Shown here in pieces: positions 8,007 to 15,233 of a stretch of 64,000 bases of DNA. The notes under the pieces were generated by a model. It saw nothing but the letters and a program-made list of their open reading frames with translations. It did no database searches and had not been told where the DNA came from. Both the position numbers and the translations under genes were made by a program. Position 1 is the first letter of the stretch, and the number at the start of each line of letters is the position of its first letter. The DNA comes from Streptomyces hiroshimensis (GTDB lineage Bacteria; Actinomycetota; Actinomycetes; Streptomycetales; Streptomycetaceae), in NCBI RefSeq assembly GCF_014650335.1, contig NZ_BMUT01000013.1:119127-183126 (forward strand), given 5' to 3'.

Positions 8007-8582
8007 TCAGCCGTCCTGGGGGAAGTCGCGGGCCTTGATCTTCGCCATCCGGCCGTCAGAGTGGTGGAAGACGACGCCCTCGCAGCCGTCGGAGGCACGG
8101 AAGGCCAGGACGTGCTCGCGGATCACGGCGAACGAACGCTCCGGAATGCGGCACTGCGCGGCGCCCCGGTGAGCGATCAGCTCATGCTGCTCCACCTGCT
8201 CCGGATTACCGTTCACCTTCGGACCGACCAACTCGTACGTACCCGGGGCAAGCGCTTCGGCGGCCTGCGCGGCCGAGTTCGCCAGCGCCTCCGCGTGGAA
8301 CTTCACGAACGACGACTGCGCGACGGGCTCCCAGCCGACGGTCTTGCCCGTCACCTCGTCCGTCTCGACCGCCAGAAAACCGGGCGGAGGAGTCTTACGC
8401 GGCTTGACCTCACGCCGCGCCCACCACTCGCCGGCGGCGTCGAGCATCACGCACGTACCGTCGTACTTGCGAGTCGGTATCCCCTCACCCGCGATCACCC
8501 ACTCACAGCCGGGCGTCACGTCGGCAAGGACGTAACGGCGGTCGTCGGGATCACGGACGAAGAGTGTAGGGATCTTCTGCAT
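8007..8582 (-). CDS. RNA ligase family protein (small nucleotidyltransferase)
   Basis: 191 residues. Shows the covalent nucleotidyltransferase signature: motif I KYDGT with the adenylated Lys at 39, a motif IV EGVVFHHSDGR and motif V KIKARDF near the C-terminus. It matches the short Streptomyces RNA-ligase-like family (DUF5565). Such enzymes seal RNA ends through ligase-AMP and RNA-AMP intermediates, but this compact form lacks the extra C-terminal domain of T4 Rnl1/Rnl2 and its substrate is unknown. ATG at 8582 has GAGGA 7 bases upstream. It is a single gene, divergent from the P450. Confidence 0.8.
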   Translation of the reverse strand: MQKIPTLFVRDPDDRRYVLADVTPGCEWVIAGEGIPTRKYDGTCVMLDAAGEWWARREVKPRKTPPPGFLAVETDEVTGKTVGWEPVAQSSFVKFHAEALANSAAQAAEALAPGTYELVGPKVNGNPEQVEQHELIAHRGAAQCRIPERSFAVIREHVLAFRASDGCEGVVFHHSDGRMAKIKARDFPQDG

Positions 8583-8754
8583 ACGCCCATCCTCGCCCGT
8601 GACGCCGGCCTGCCGCCCGCTATTTTCCACGGGGGGAGAGAGCCGGGCTCGGCCGGACGCGTACCTGGTGACTGCCGTCCCCGTGCGGAGGAGACTTGCC
8701 GTTGCCCTGTGAATCGGGCAGTCGGCAAGGACGAGGAGGAGAGGAGGAGCTGCC

Positions 8755-10098
8755 GTGGACATCCCCGGTCCCGAGCCCCGGGCGGACGGTGGCGCCGGCG
8801 CCGTGGCGGCGGCCGGCGGTCTGCACAACTACCAGTTGCAGCTGCACGCCGCGTACGGGCCCGTCGTACGGTTCCAGCTTCCGGGGGCGAAGACGGCCGT
8901 GTCCGTCGCCGACCCCGTCCTGCTGGAGGCCACGGCTCACATCGACAAGCGGCCGGAGCGGCTGTTCGCGTTCCTGGCGCCGTTGTTCGAGACGGGCAAC
9001 CTGCAGGTGATGCCGGCAGATGAGCACGCCCCGTGGCGGCGCCTGCTGCTGTCGGTGCTGGCCGGCCGCCCTTCCCACGAACGGCGCTTCGCACAGTTCA
9101 CCGCGCTGGCGACAGCCCTCGCGGACCGCTGGGCCGAGCAAGCGGACGTCGGGCCGGTCGAGTTGCAGAAGGACCTCACCGCACTGTCCCTGCGGATGAT
9201 CTGCGAGTACGCGCTGGGGGGCGAGATCGCCGACCCCGGCAGGGTCGTGGCCGCCTTCGAGGACGTGCTGACCGAGCACTTGGGGCAGCTCTACGATCTT
9301 CCCGCTCCCGGCGCACGGGAGGAACGTGCCGAGCGGGCTCGGGCAGCCCTCGCCTATCTGCGGGTGACGGTCGACCGAGTCGTCGCGGGACATCGCTCCG
9401 GTGACCGCGCCGACAGGAGCGACCTGATCGGGGCGCTCGTCAAGGCCGGTGAGTCCCCCGCACGGATCCGCGACACCGTCATGGTGATGATGCTGGCCGC
9501 CCACCACACGACCGGGGTGGCGGTCTCGTGGACCCTGCACCTGCTGGGCCGGCATCCTGACGCCGCCGAACGCGTCGCCGGCGAGCTGGATCGCGTCCTC
9601 GGTGACCGTGCGGCGCCCGAGTACGCCGACCTGCGGCGGCTTGCGCACCTGGACATGGTCCTCAAGGAGTCGATGCGGCTCTTCCCGCCCGGCCCGTACG
9701 GCGCGCGGGAGGCGACCGAGACCCTCTTCCTGGGCGGGCCGGGCGGGCTGGGCGAGTACGAAATCCCGGCCGGCACGACGGTCTTCTATCCGATCCGGGC
9801 CGTCCACATGAACCCCGCCTACTGGCCCGAGCCCGAGAAGTTCGTGCCCGAGCGGTTCAGTCCGGAGGAGACGGCCGAGCGGCCACGGCTGGCCTACATC
9901 CCCTTCGGTGTCGGCCCCCGCAGCTGCGAGGGCTCCGCCCTGGCCATGGTCGAGGCCGAGCTGGTGCTGGCCGTCCTGCTCAAGCGCTTCCGGTTCCGGC
10001 CCGTACCGGGGCACGAGGTGACTCCGATCGAGCGGTTCGTGCTCTGGGCGGCCGACGACATCCGCATGACCGTGAGCCCGCGGGTCCGGAGTGAGTGA
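8755..10098 (+). CDS. Cytochrome P450
   Basis: 447 residues. Haem-binding loop FGVGPRSCEG with Cys at about 391, K-helix motif KESMR, and an I-helix AAHHTT in place of the usual AGxDTT, a His-for-acid change that may alter proton delivery. The layout (PERF, RLAYIPFG) resembles CYP102/CYP4-like soluble bacterial P450s. A GTG start at 8755 follows GGAGGAG by 5 bases. No ferredoxin or reductase gene is adjacent, so electrons must come from elsewhere, and no biosynthetic cluster surrounds it. Substrate unknown. Confidence 0.9.
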   Translation: MDIPGPEPRADGGAGAVAAAGGLHNYQLQLHAAYGPVVRFQLPGAKTAVSVADPVLLEATAHIDKRPERLFAFLAPLFETGNLQVMPADEHAPWRRLLLSVLAGRPSHERRFAQFTALATALADRWAEQADVGPVELQKDLTALSLRMICEYALGGEIADPGRVVAAFEDVLTEHLGQLYDLPAPGAREERAERARAALAYLRVTVDRVVAGHRSGDRADRSDLIGALVKAGESPARIRDTVMVMMLAAHHTTGVAVSWTLHLLGRHPDAAERVAGELDRVLGDRAAPEYADLRRLAHLDMVLKESMRLFPPGPYGAREATETLFLGGPGGLGEYEIPAGTTVFYPIRAVHMNPAYWPEPEKFVPERFSPEETAERPRLAYIPFGVGPRSCEGSALAMVEAELVLAVLLKRFRFRPVPGHEVTPIERFVLWAADDIRMTVSPRVRSE

Positions 10099-10164
10099 CA
10101 GCCGGGGGGGGGAGGGGATCGAGGCCGTCTTCACTGCCGAGCGGGTCTGCCGACACGTCCGGGG

Positions 10165-11103
10165 TCAGCCCCGGGCGAGCCGGGGAAGGAGGGCTTCGGC
10201 GTTGCCGCGGTTGACGGCGTGCAGTTGCCCGGGGTCCCAGTGCGGATGGCCGTCCAGCGCCGCGTCGAAGCCGGTGCCCCACTCCTCCGGGACCATGGGG
10301 AAGTCGCTGCCGTACAGCACGTGCCCGGGCGCCGCGAAGGCCAGCAGCGAGGGCAGCGTGGCCGGGCCGGCCGCGAAGGCGGTGTCGAAGTAGAAGCGCC
10401 GCAGGTCGGCCAGGACGTCCTCGGGGGTGGTGCCGGGACGCAGCCGTCCGGCGCAGGCGAACCGGTGGGCTGCGTACGGCAGGAATCCGCCGGCGTGCGG
10501 CAGGATCATCCTGATCCGCGGGTACCGGCGCGGAACCCCGTTGACGACCAGGTGCAGGGCGGTGCGGGTGGTGTCGTAGGGGAAGTCCACGAGCGGGCCG
10601 GGCAGATCGGGGAGCATGGTGCCCGGCGGTGCGGTGGGGTGGATCAGGACGATCGCGGCGCGCGCGTCGAGCTCGGCCCAGAGCGGCTCGAACACCGGGT
10701 CGCCGAGATAGCGGCCGTGCAGGTTGGAGAGCACCATCACCCCGTCGGCATGCAGCTCGTCCAGGGCGTGCGCGGCCTCGGCGAGCGCGCCGTCCACGTC
10801 GGGCAGGGGAAGGACTGCGAAGTGCCCGAACCGGTCGGGCCGGTCCTTGACCAGTTCCGCGGTGTAGTCGTTGACTCGCCGGGCCGTGGCGCGGGCCCCC
10901 GCCGGGTCGTCCGGCGGCCCGACCGGCGCGGCGTACGACAGTACGCCGGTGGCGATCGACCGGCGGTCCATCATCGCGATCGCACTCCGTACGTCCCAGG
11001 CCGGCGCGGGCCAGCCGAAGGCGGCAGCGCGGCCGGAGATCGCGCGGCTCTGCTCCGGCGGGATCAGATGCTGGTGCACGTCGATTCGTGCGGAATCCGT
11101 CAT
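10165..11103 (-). CDS. Amidohydrolase 2 family metal-dependent hydrolase/decarboxylase
   Basis: 312 residues of the amidohydrolase-2 (ACMSD-like) family. Metal ligands are visible: VHQHL at 9-13, LIHPTAP around 170, LPHAGGFLP around 220 and YGSDFP around 275. Members hydrolyse or non-oxidatively decarboxylate aromatic and heterocyclic acids such as aminocarboxymuconate semialdehyde or 6-methylsalicylate. ATG at 11103 is preceded by GAGGAGG, which is buried in a perfect hairpin (separate entry). Convergent with the P450; no obvious pathway partner. Confidence 0.85.
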   Translation of the reverse strand: MTDSARIDVHQHLIPPEQSRAISGRAAAFGWPAPAWDVRSAIAMMDRRSIATGVLSYAAPVGPPDDPAGARATARRVNDYTAELVKDRPDRFGHFAVLPLPDVDGALAEAAHALDELHADGVMVLSNLHGRYLGDPVFEPLWAELDARAAIVLIHPTAPPGTMLPDLPGPLVDFPYDTTRTALHLVVNGVPRRYPRIRMILPHAGGFLPYAAHRFACAGRLRPGTTPEDVLADLRRFYFDTAFAAGPATLPSLLAFAAPGHVLYGSDFPMVPEEWGTGFDAALDGHPHWDPGQLHAVNRGNAEALLPRLARG

Positions 11104-11115
11104 GCCTCTTCCGAA

Positions 11116-11158
11116 CCTCCTCGAATCCCCTGTTTTCCGGGTCCCCGATTCGAGGAGG
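11116..11158 (-). promoter_or_regulatory. RBS-sequestering hairpin in the amidohydrolase 5' UTR
   Basis: Perfect 12-bp arms CCTCCTCGAATC and GATTCGAGGAGG flank a 19-base loop. On the transcript of the minus-strand amidohydrolase, the second arm contains the only Shine-Dalgarno sequence (GAGGAGG) and the first arm is its exact complement, ending 12 bases before the ATG. If the UTR reaches this far the hairpin would mask ribosome binding. Ligand or trigger unknown. Confidence 0.55.
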
Positions 11159-11597
11159 AGTTAACACTCGGGAGCGCACATGCCAGTCATTCGCAGAGCC
11201 TGCGGCCGCCCGGCCCGGACTCGCACCCCCGTAGCGCGTCCGGGCCGGGCCGTATCCGGGATTCGGTACGCCGGAAGAGCAGCCGCAGCTGCCGGCCGCG
11301 CCACGCCCCTACCGCCTTGCGTGGACCTCCGGCGACCGTGTCCGCCGCCCGGGGCCGACAACCAGTAGTTCAGCCGGGTGCGGGCAGGCAGTCGAGCCGT
11401 TTCCCGGTTTCCTCTGCGGACAGGAGACAGGGAAACGGCCGCTGACCTGCACGTCGAATGCGGCCGGGACGGCGGCAGGAACGGCAGCCGGGACGGCAGC
11501 CGGGAGAGACATCACCCGCTGAGGGGAAGACAACGGCTCCCGCCTGTGTTCTTCGTGTGCAGTGATCACGAGACCGATGACATGGCAAGGAGAGGCT
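11159..11597. other. Intergenic region without a supported gene
   Basis: About 440 bases between the amidohydrolase (minus) and the PPOX gene (plus). Open frames here are GC-skewed shadows. The stretch at 11463-11508 repeats GGCAG/CCGGGACGGCAG units. The plus-strand promoter of the PPOX gene is expected near 11520-11590, but I see no clear boxes. Confidence 0.3.
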
Positions 11598-12041
11598 GTG
11601 GCCGTGGAGTTCAATGAAGAGACACAGAAGCTGCTCGACGGGAAGAACTTCGCCACCGTCGCCACGATCAACCGGGACGGCGCGCCTCAGACCTCGGTGG
11701 TCTGGATCGCGAGGGACGGGGACACGGTGGTGTTCTCCACCACGGCCGGCCGTCTGAAGGCCCGGAACCTCGCCCGGGAGCCGCGGATCAGCCTCACGGT
11801 GTTCGACACCGAGAACCCCTACCTCTCCGTGGACATCCGGGGTACCGCCGAGCTCATCGAGGACCCGGACAAGGAGCTGCCGCGCAGGCTCTCACAGAAG
11901 TACCTCGGCGAGAACCCTCCGGCTGAGCCGGATGAGGTGCTGCGGCTGATCGTCCGGGTGACACCGCAGAAGGTCACGGGGTTCAAGGGACAGCGGGCCG
12001 CCGAGCAGCAGCGGCAGCACCCCACGGCTCGGGCGGAATAG
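11598..12041 (+). CDS. PPOX-class F420-dependent oxidoreductase
   Basis: 147 residues. Opens with VAVEFNEETQKLLDGKNFAT, then QTSVVWIARDGDTVVFSTT and GRLKARNLAREPRISLTVFD, the pattern of the small split-barrel flavin/deazaflavin oxidoreductases common in actinobacteria (TIGR03618 group). The K-A-R-N-L segment binds the cofactor phosphate. GTG at 11598 is favoured because AAGGAGAG precedes it; the open frame extends 12 codons further upstream without similarity. Likely reduces or detoxifies small molecules using F420H2; exact substrate unknown. Single gene. Confidence 0.85.
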   Translation: MAVEFNEETQKLLDGKNFATVATINRDGAPQTSVVWIARDGDTVVFSTTAGRLKARNLAREPRISLTVFDTENPYLSVDIRGTAELIEDPDKELPRRLSQKYLGENPPAEPDEVLRLIVRVTPQKVTGFKGQRAAEQQRQHPTARAE

Positions 12042-12115
12042 CAGCCGGGCATGTCCCTCCCGGGGACTTGCCGCACCGTGGAAGCCGGGCGGCGGGCGCC
12101 GCCGTCCATGCCGGC

Positions 12116-12451
12116 CTACGAGGCCCGGCGTCGTTGCTCGCTCGCCAGGGCCACGCAGACGACCGCCGCCGTCACGGCCCCGGCTGCCAGGAAGCCCCGG
12201 TTGCCCCGCCAGGACAACACCGACCAGCGCGACTGGGCTGACAGCAGCGAGCCGGTGCTCAGCCAGGAGCCGGCCGATACGGCCGAGAGCGCGGAACCGA
12301 TCGAGCCGAGCGACAGAGCGCTTCCGACCGAGCCGACGGACAGGACGGATCCGACCGAGCCGATCGAGAGCACGGAGCCCACCGAACCGATCGACAGCAC
12401 GGAGTCCCGGGACCAGAGGGACAGGGGTGAGTCCGAGGATTGCGTGGCCAT
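12116..12451 (-). CDS. Ser-rich nonapeptide-repeat protein with a C-terminal membrane helix
   Basis: 111 residues with no recognised domain. Residues 15-77 consist of about seven copies of a nine-residue unit, best copies SVLSIGSVG and SALSLGSIG, so Ser occurs at every third position with small hydrophobic or Gly residues between. After a basic stretch (WRGNRG) there is one hydrophobic helix (FLAAGAVTAAVVCVALA) and a basic tail EQRRRAS. Such regular three-residue periodicity suggests a beta-solenoid or stacked ladder presented by a membrane anchor. ATG at 12451 lacks a clear ribosome site and may be leaderless. Function unknown. Confidence 0.6.
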   Translation of the reverse strand: MATQSSDSPLSLWSRDSVLSIGSVGSVLSIGSVGSVLSVGSVGSALSLGSIGSALSAVSAGSWLSTGSLLSAQSRWSVLSWRGNRGFLAAGAVTAAVVCVALASEQRRRAS

Positions 12452-12532
12452 GCGCCGATCGTAAGTCAGCGTTCCGGAAAGTTCCGGAGACGGCTTCGCC
12501 AGGGATCCTTCTTCTGCCACCCTCTGGTGTCC

Positions 12533-13780
12533 ATGAGTTCCATGGATTCCGCGAACCGGCGTGAGCCCGTAGGGCGTCGCCTGCTTACCGCCTCGGCTGT
12601 CGTCGGCTTCTTGTGCACCGTGGCCGCGTGCGGCAGCGGCGGTGGGCAGCCCGATGGCCTCCGGGTGACGGAGCCGGGGAGGTCCCCGGCCGAGTCCTTC
12701 CCGGCGGGCCCCGCCAGCAGGTTGCAAGGCGCCTGGCCTTCCCCGGCCGACGAGGGCGATCCCTCCGACGTGGTGTCGCTGGGCAGGGGCCTCGCCTATG
12801 CCTACGACCAGGACGAGGTAGGCGTCACCGCCTTCCGGCTCGACTCCGGTGAGGTCGCCTGGCACACGGCCGTACCGAACGGCGTCACCGTGGCACAGGC
12901 TCCGCGTGCGGTCGGTGACAAGGTGATCGGCGCCTTCGCCACCGCGGAACAAGGCAAGGGGACTTACGCCGGCCGGCGCGGCATCACCGTCGTCGCCTTG
13001 GACGCCCGCACCGGCAAGAACTTGTGGACGCGCGAGGTCGCCGGCGACAAGGTCACCGCCGCCGAGGCCGCGCCGCATGTGGTCGGCGCCGATGCCCGGC
13101 ATGTCCTCGTCGCCTCGTACGAGGAGGGCTACGCGCAGACTCCGCCCCTGTCCGCCCTGCTCGACACGCGAACAGGCCAAGTCGTCTGGACGGACACCGA
13201 CTTCAAAGGGGTGGACCTGGAGCAGGCGGTGGCTGTCGGGGTGCGCGGCGACGGCGACTTCGCAGGCAAGTCCACCTCTGCGGACACTCAGCTATGGAAG
13301 CGGGACCTCCGGCTCGGCGAGGCCCGGGCGGCGGACCCCGGCCCCGGACTGACCTGGGCCGACGGCGTCGAGGCGGGCGGCACCCTGCTGATCGACCCCG
13401 CAACCGGCGCAACCCGCCTGGACTCGGGTGAGACCTCCCTGGACGGGTGCCACTACGACGGCTGGAACACGACGGTCTGCGCCGGAGCCGATGACTCTGG
13501 CCACGCGGCCGTATGGGCCGTGGACGTGCACACCGCACGCGTCCTGTGGCGCCTGCCCGATGAACCGGCCGGCCGTACCGCTCCCGAGATCACCTCGGCG
13601 TGGCACGGGGTGGTCTACGCCCGAGCCGATCAAGCCATGACCCTCGACGCCCGTACGGGAAGCGACCTCCGCACGGACCTCGGTCCCGTCTCGCCTTCGC
13701 TGGTCAACGACGGCTACGGCCTGGTCTACGACCCCGCGGCCCGGGCGATCGACGTCTACCGGCCACCGGGCCGATGGTGA
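12533..13780 (+). CDS. PQQ-binding-like beta-propeller lipoprotein
   Basis: 415 residues. The N-terminus is a lipoprotein signal: basic NRREPVGRR, a hydrophobic core and the lipobox VAAC followed by GSGGG. The rest carries repeated VxALDARTGKxLW-type units (for example VVALDARTGKNLWTREVAG and LDTRTGQVVW), the blades of a PQQ/quinoprotein-like propeller. PQQ-like actinobacterial lipoproteins normally lack the cofactor and serve as extracytoplasmic binding or scaffold proteins. ATG at 12533 precedes the basic region; a second ATG lies three codons later. Single gene, divergent from the Ser-repeat gene. Confidence 0.8.
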   Translation: MSSMDSANRREPVGRRLLTASAVVGFLCTVAACGSGGGQPDGLRVTEPGRSPAESFPAGPASRLQGAWPSPADEGDPSDVVSLGRGLAYAYDQDEVGVTAFRLDSGEVAWHTAVPNGVTVAQAPRAVGDKVIGAFATAEQGKGTYAGRRGITVVALDARTGKNLWTREVAGDKVTAAEAAPHVVGADARHVLVASYEEGYAQTPPLSALLDTRTGQVVWTDTDFKGVDLEQAVAVGVRGDGDFAGKSTSADTQLWKRDLRLGEARAADPGPGLTWADGVEAGGTLLIDPATGATRLDSGETSLDGCHYDGWNTTVCAGADDSGHAAVWAVDVHTARVLWRLPDEPAGRTAPEITSAWHGVVYARADQAMTLDARTGSDLRTDLGPVSPSLVNDGYGLVYDPAARAIDVYRPPGRW

Positions 13781-13919
13781 CGTCTTTCGGATCTCATGCA
13801 GGCGAAGCCCCCTGTCCTGCGAAGACGAAGACGACGCAGATGTAGACGTAGACGTAGACGCAGGGCAGAGGGCACAGAGAGCGCTTTCACCTGCCTGTCG
13901 GCGGGTTGCGCCGGGTCTC

Positions 13920-14120
13920 TCAGTCCGAGTTCAGCCGACGGTCACGGTCCCACGTCACCACGATCATGATCGCGGCGAAGTAGATCGCGCCTGCGGCGAC
14001 GGACACGGACTCGACGTACTGCTCGTAGCCGTCAGCGCGCAACTCGACCGCGAGACAACCCAGTGCGGTACCGAGCCCCGCGAGCGCGCCGAACAAGGCG
14101 CCGAAGGGGGCCTTTGCCAT
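13920..14120 (-). CDS. Small two-helix membrane protein
   Basis: 66 residues. GGAGGAG stands 7 bases before the ATG at 14120. Two hydrophobic segments are visible: about 7-27 (FGALFGALAGLGTALGCLAV) and about 42-57 (AGAIYFAAIMIVVTW), with an acidic linker and a charged end DRDRRLNSD. No family recognised. Adjacent to the convergent lipoprotein gene; no indication of function. Confidence 0.6.
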   Translation of the reverse strand: MAKAPFGALFGALAGLGTALGCLAVELRADGYEQYVESVSVAAGAIYFAAIMIVVTWDRDRRLNSD

Positions 14121-14352
14121 TCCATCTCCTCCAAACAACGAGACGGCCCGGCCATCGCCGGGCCTGCTGATGCTCTGTCAATCGCCCCTCACCTGCCCCG
14201 AACGGTGCGGTTCAGCCCATGTCGAAGATCACACCGGGGAGCAGGAGGCCGAAGATGCTCTTGACGTCCTCGCGGGCAGGTGTGACAAGGCGCCCGGCGC
14301 CACCGGCACTCCCCTGGGCGGTTCCCGTCCGGGGGTGCGGCAAGATGGCCCC

Positions 14353-14685
14353 ATGAGTGTTGTGAAGATCAATGTGCTGAACGTCCCGGCCGAGCAGCGG
14401 GAGGTCCTGGAGCAGCGTTTCGCGGCCCGTGCCGGGTCCGTCGAGAGCTCCGACGGCTTCGAGTGGTTCGAACTCCTTCGTCCCGTGGAGGGGACGGACA
14501 CCTACCTGGTCTACACCCGCTGGCGCAGCGAGGAGGACTTCCAGGCGTGGATGGAGGGCCCGATGAAGGCCGCGCATCAGGGTGGCGGTGACGGGGCCCC
14601 CAAGCAGAAGCCGGCCGCGTCCGGGTCGACCCTGTGGTCCTTCGAGGTCGTGCAGCAGGCTGCGCCCAAGGTCAAGGACGCCTGA
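14353..14685 (+). CDS. Antibiotic biosynthesis monooxygenase (ABM) domain protein
   Basis: 110 residues. A single ferredoxin-like ABM domain: KINVLNVPAEQREVLEQRFA, FEWFELLRPVEG, YLVYTRWRSEEDFQAWM. In actinobacteria this length and the WRSEEDFQAWM motif are typical of HmoB/MhuD-like haem-degrading or uncharacterised monooxygenases that work as dimers without cofactor. The C-terminal linker (GGGDGAPKQKPAASGS) is longer than in MhuD. ATG at 14353. Function as a haem oxygenase is possible but not shown by the sequence. Confidence 0.8.
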   Translation: MSVVKINVLNVPAEQREVLEQRFAARAGSVESSDGFEWFELLRPVEGTDTYLVYTRWRSEEDFQAWMEGPMKAAHQGGGDGAPKQKPAASGSTLWSFEVVQQAAPKVKDA

Positions 14686-14847
14686 CGCCCGTCGGCAGAG
14701 GGGGAGCGCCGGCACTGGCCGGATCTTGCGCAAAGCTGGCCCTGCCGATGCTTTCAGGCCAAGATCCCGGTGCCGAGGATGGGTATCCGAAACCATCCGG
14801 TGCCGGCGACGACCAGGCGGCGGATGCCCGATCCCACGAGGAGAGCC

Positions 14848-15042
14848 ATGGCTTTGGAAATGCGCGACCGGTGCGAGCGGTGTGAGAGCGCGGCACTGGC
14901 GCAGGACTCCCCCGCCCGCATCTGCTCGCACGAGTGCACGTTCTGCGTGCCCTGCAGCGACGCCATGCAGGACATCTGCCCCAACTGCGGCGGCGAACTC
15001 GTGGCGCGTCCCCGCCGCACCCCGTCCCCGGCGGCCCCTTAG
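14848..15042 (+). CDS. DUF1272 zinc-ribbon-like protein
   Basis: 64 residues starting at ATG 14848 behind GAGGAGAG. It contains eight cysteines arranged CERCE, CSHECTFCVPC and CPNC, the DUF1272 pattern, which probably binds two zinc ions in a double ribbon. The C-terminal tail is basic and Pro-rich. The family is small, cytoplasmic and uncharacterised. Probably cotranscribed with the ABM gene 160 bases upstream, and followed by a strong terminator. Confidence 0.85.
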   Translation: MALEMRDRCERCESAALAQDSPARICSHECTFCVPCSDAMQDICPNCGGELVARPRRTPSPAAP

Positions 15043-15112
15043 AAGCGACCGGCTCCCGAACGGATCGGCTCATCCCGGATCGGTTCGGCTGTCGTGTCCG
15101 GTAAAAGACAAA

Positions 15113-15145
15113 GGCAAGGAGCGCACCGCTCCTTGCCACTTTTAA
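15113..15145 (+). terminator. Intrinsic terminator after DUF1272
   Basis: GGCAAGGAGC pairs with GCTCCTTGCC around a short GCACC loop (15113-15137), followed by ACTTTTAATTT. This is a textbook rho-independent terminator and separates the DUF1272 unit from rox. Confidence 0.85.
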
Positions 15146-15160
15146 TTTATAGCGCACAGG

Positions 15161-15179
15161 GGGCCTTGCGGCAAGGCCC
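15161..15179 (+). promoter_or_regulatory. Rifamycin-associated element (RAE) upstream of rox
   Basis: GGGCCTTGCGGCAAGGCCC is a perfect 19-base palindrome with a single central base, 54 bases upstream of the rox start. It matches in length, symmetry and core (CTTGCGGCAAG) the RAE described in front of rifamycin-inactivating genes of actinomycetes, which mediates rifampicin induction. The surrounding AT-rich TTTTAATTTATAG probably belongs to the preceding terminator. Confidence 0.8.
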
Positions 15180-15233
15180 TGGCCATGACGCACAATCACC
15201 GTCGAAGCCAGAACTGTGAAATGAGATTTTTTG

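Noticed and set aside
11180..11368. Plus-strand 62-residue frame after a GAGGAGGAG sequence
   Set aside because: The purine run is the upstream arm of the amidohydrolase hairpin and is too far from the ATG; the translation is Arg/Pro/Ala-rich shadow.
13836..13864. GTAGAC hexamer repeat downstream of the lipoprotein gene
   Set aside because: Only three to four short copies in non-coding DNA with no nearby promoter; treated as simple sequence.
14212..14290. Minus-strand tail reading EDVKSIFGLLLPGVIFDMG
   Set aside because: Looks protein-like but has no start codon or ribosome site between it and the ABM gene; may be a relic, not annotated.
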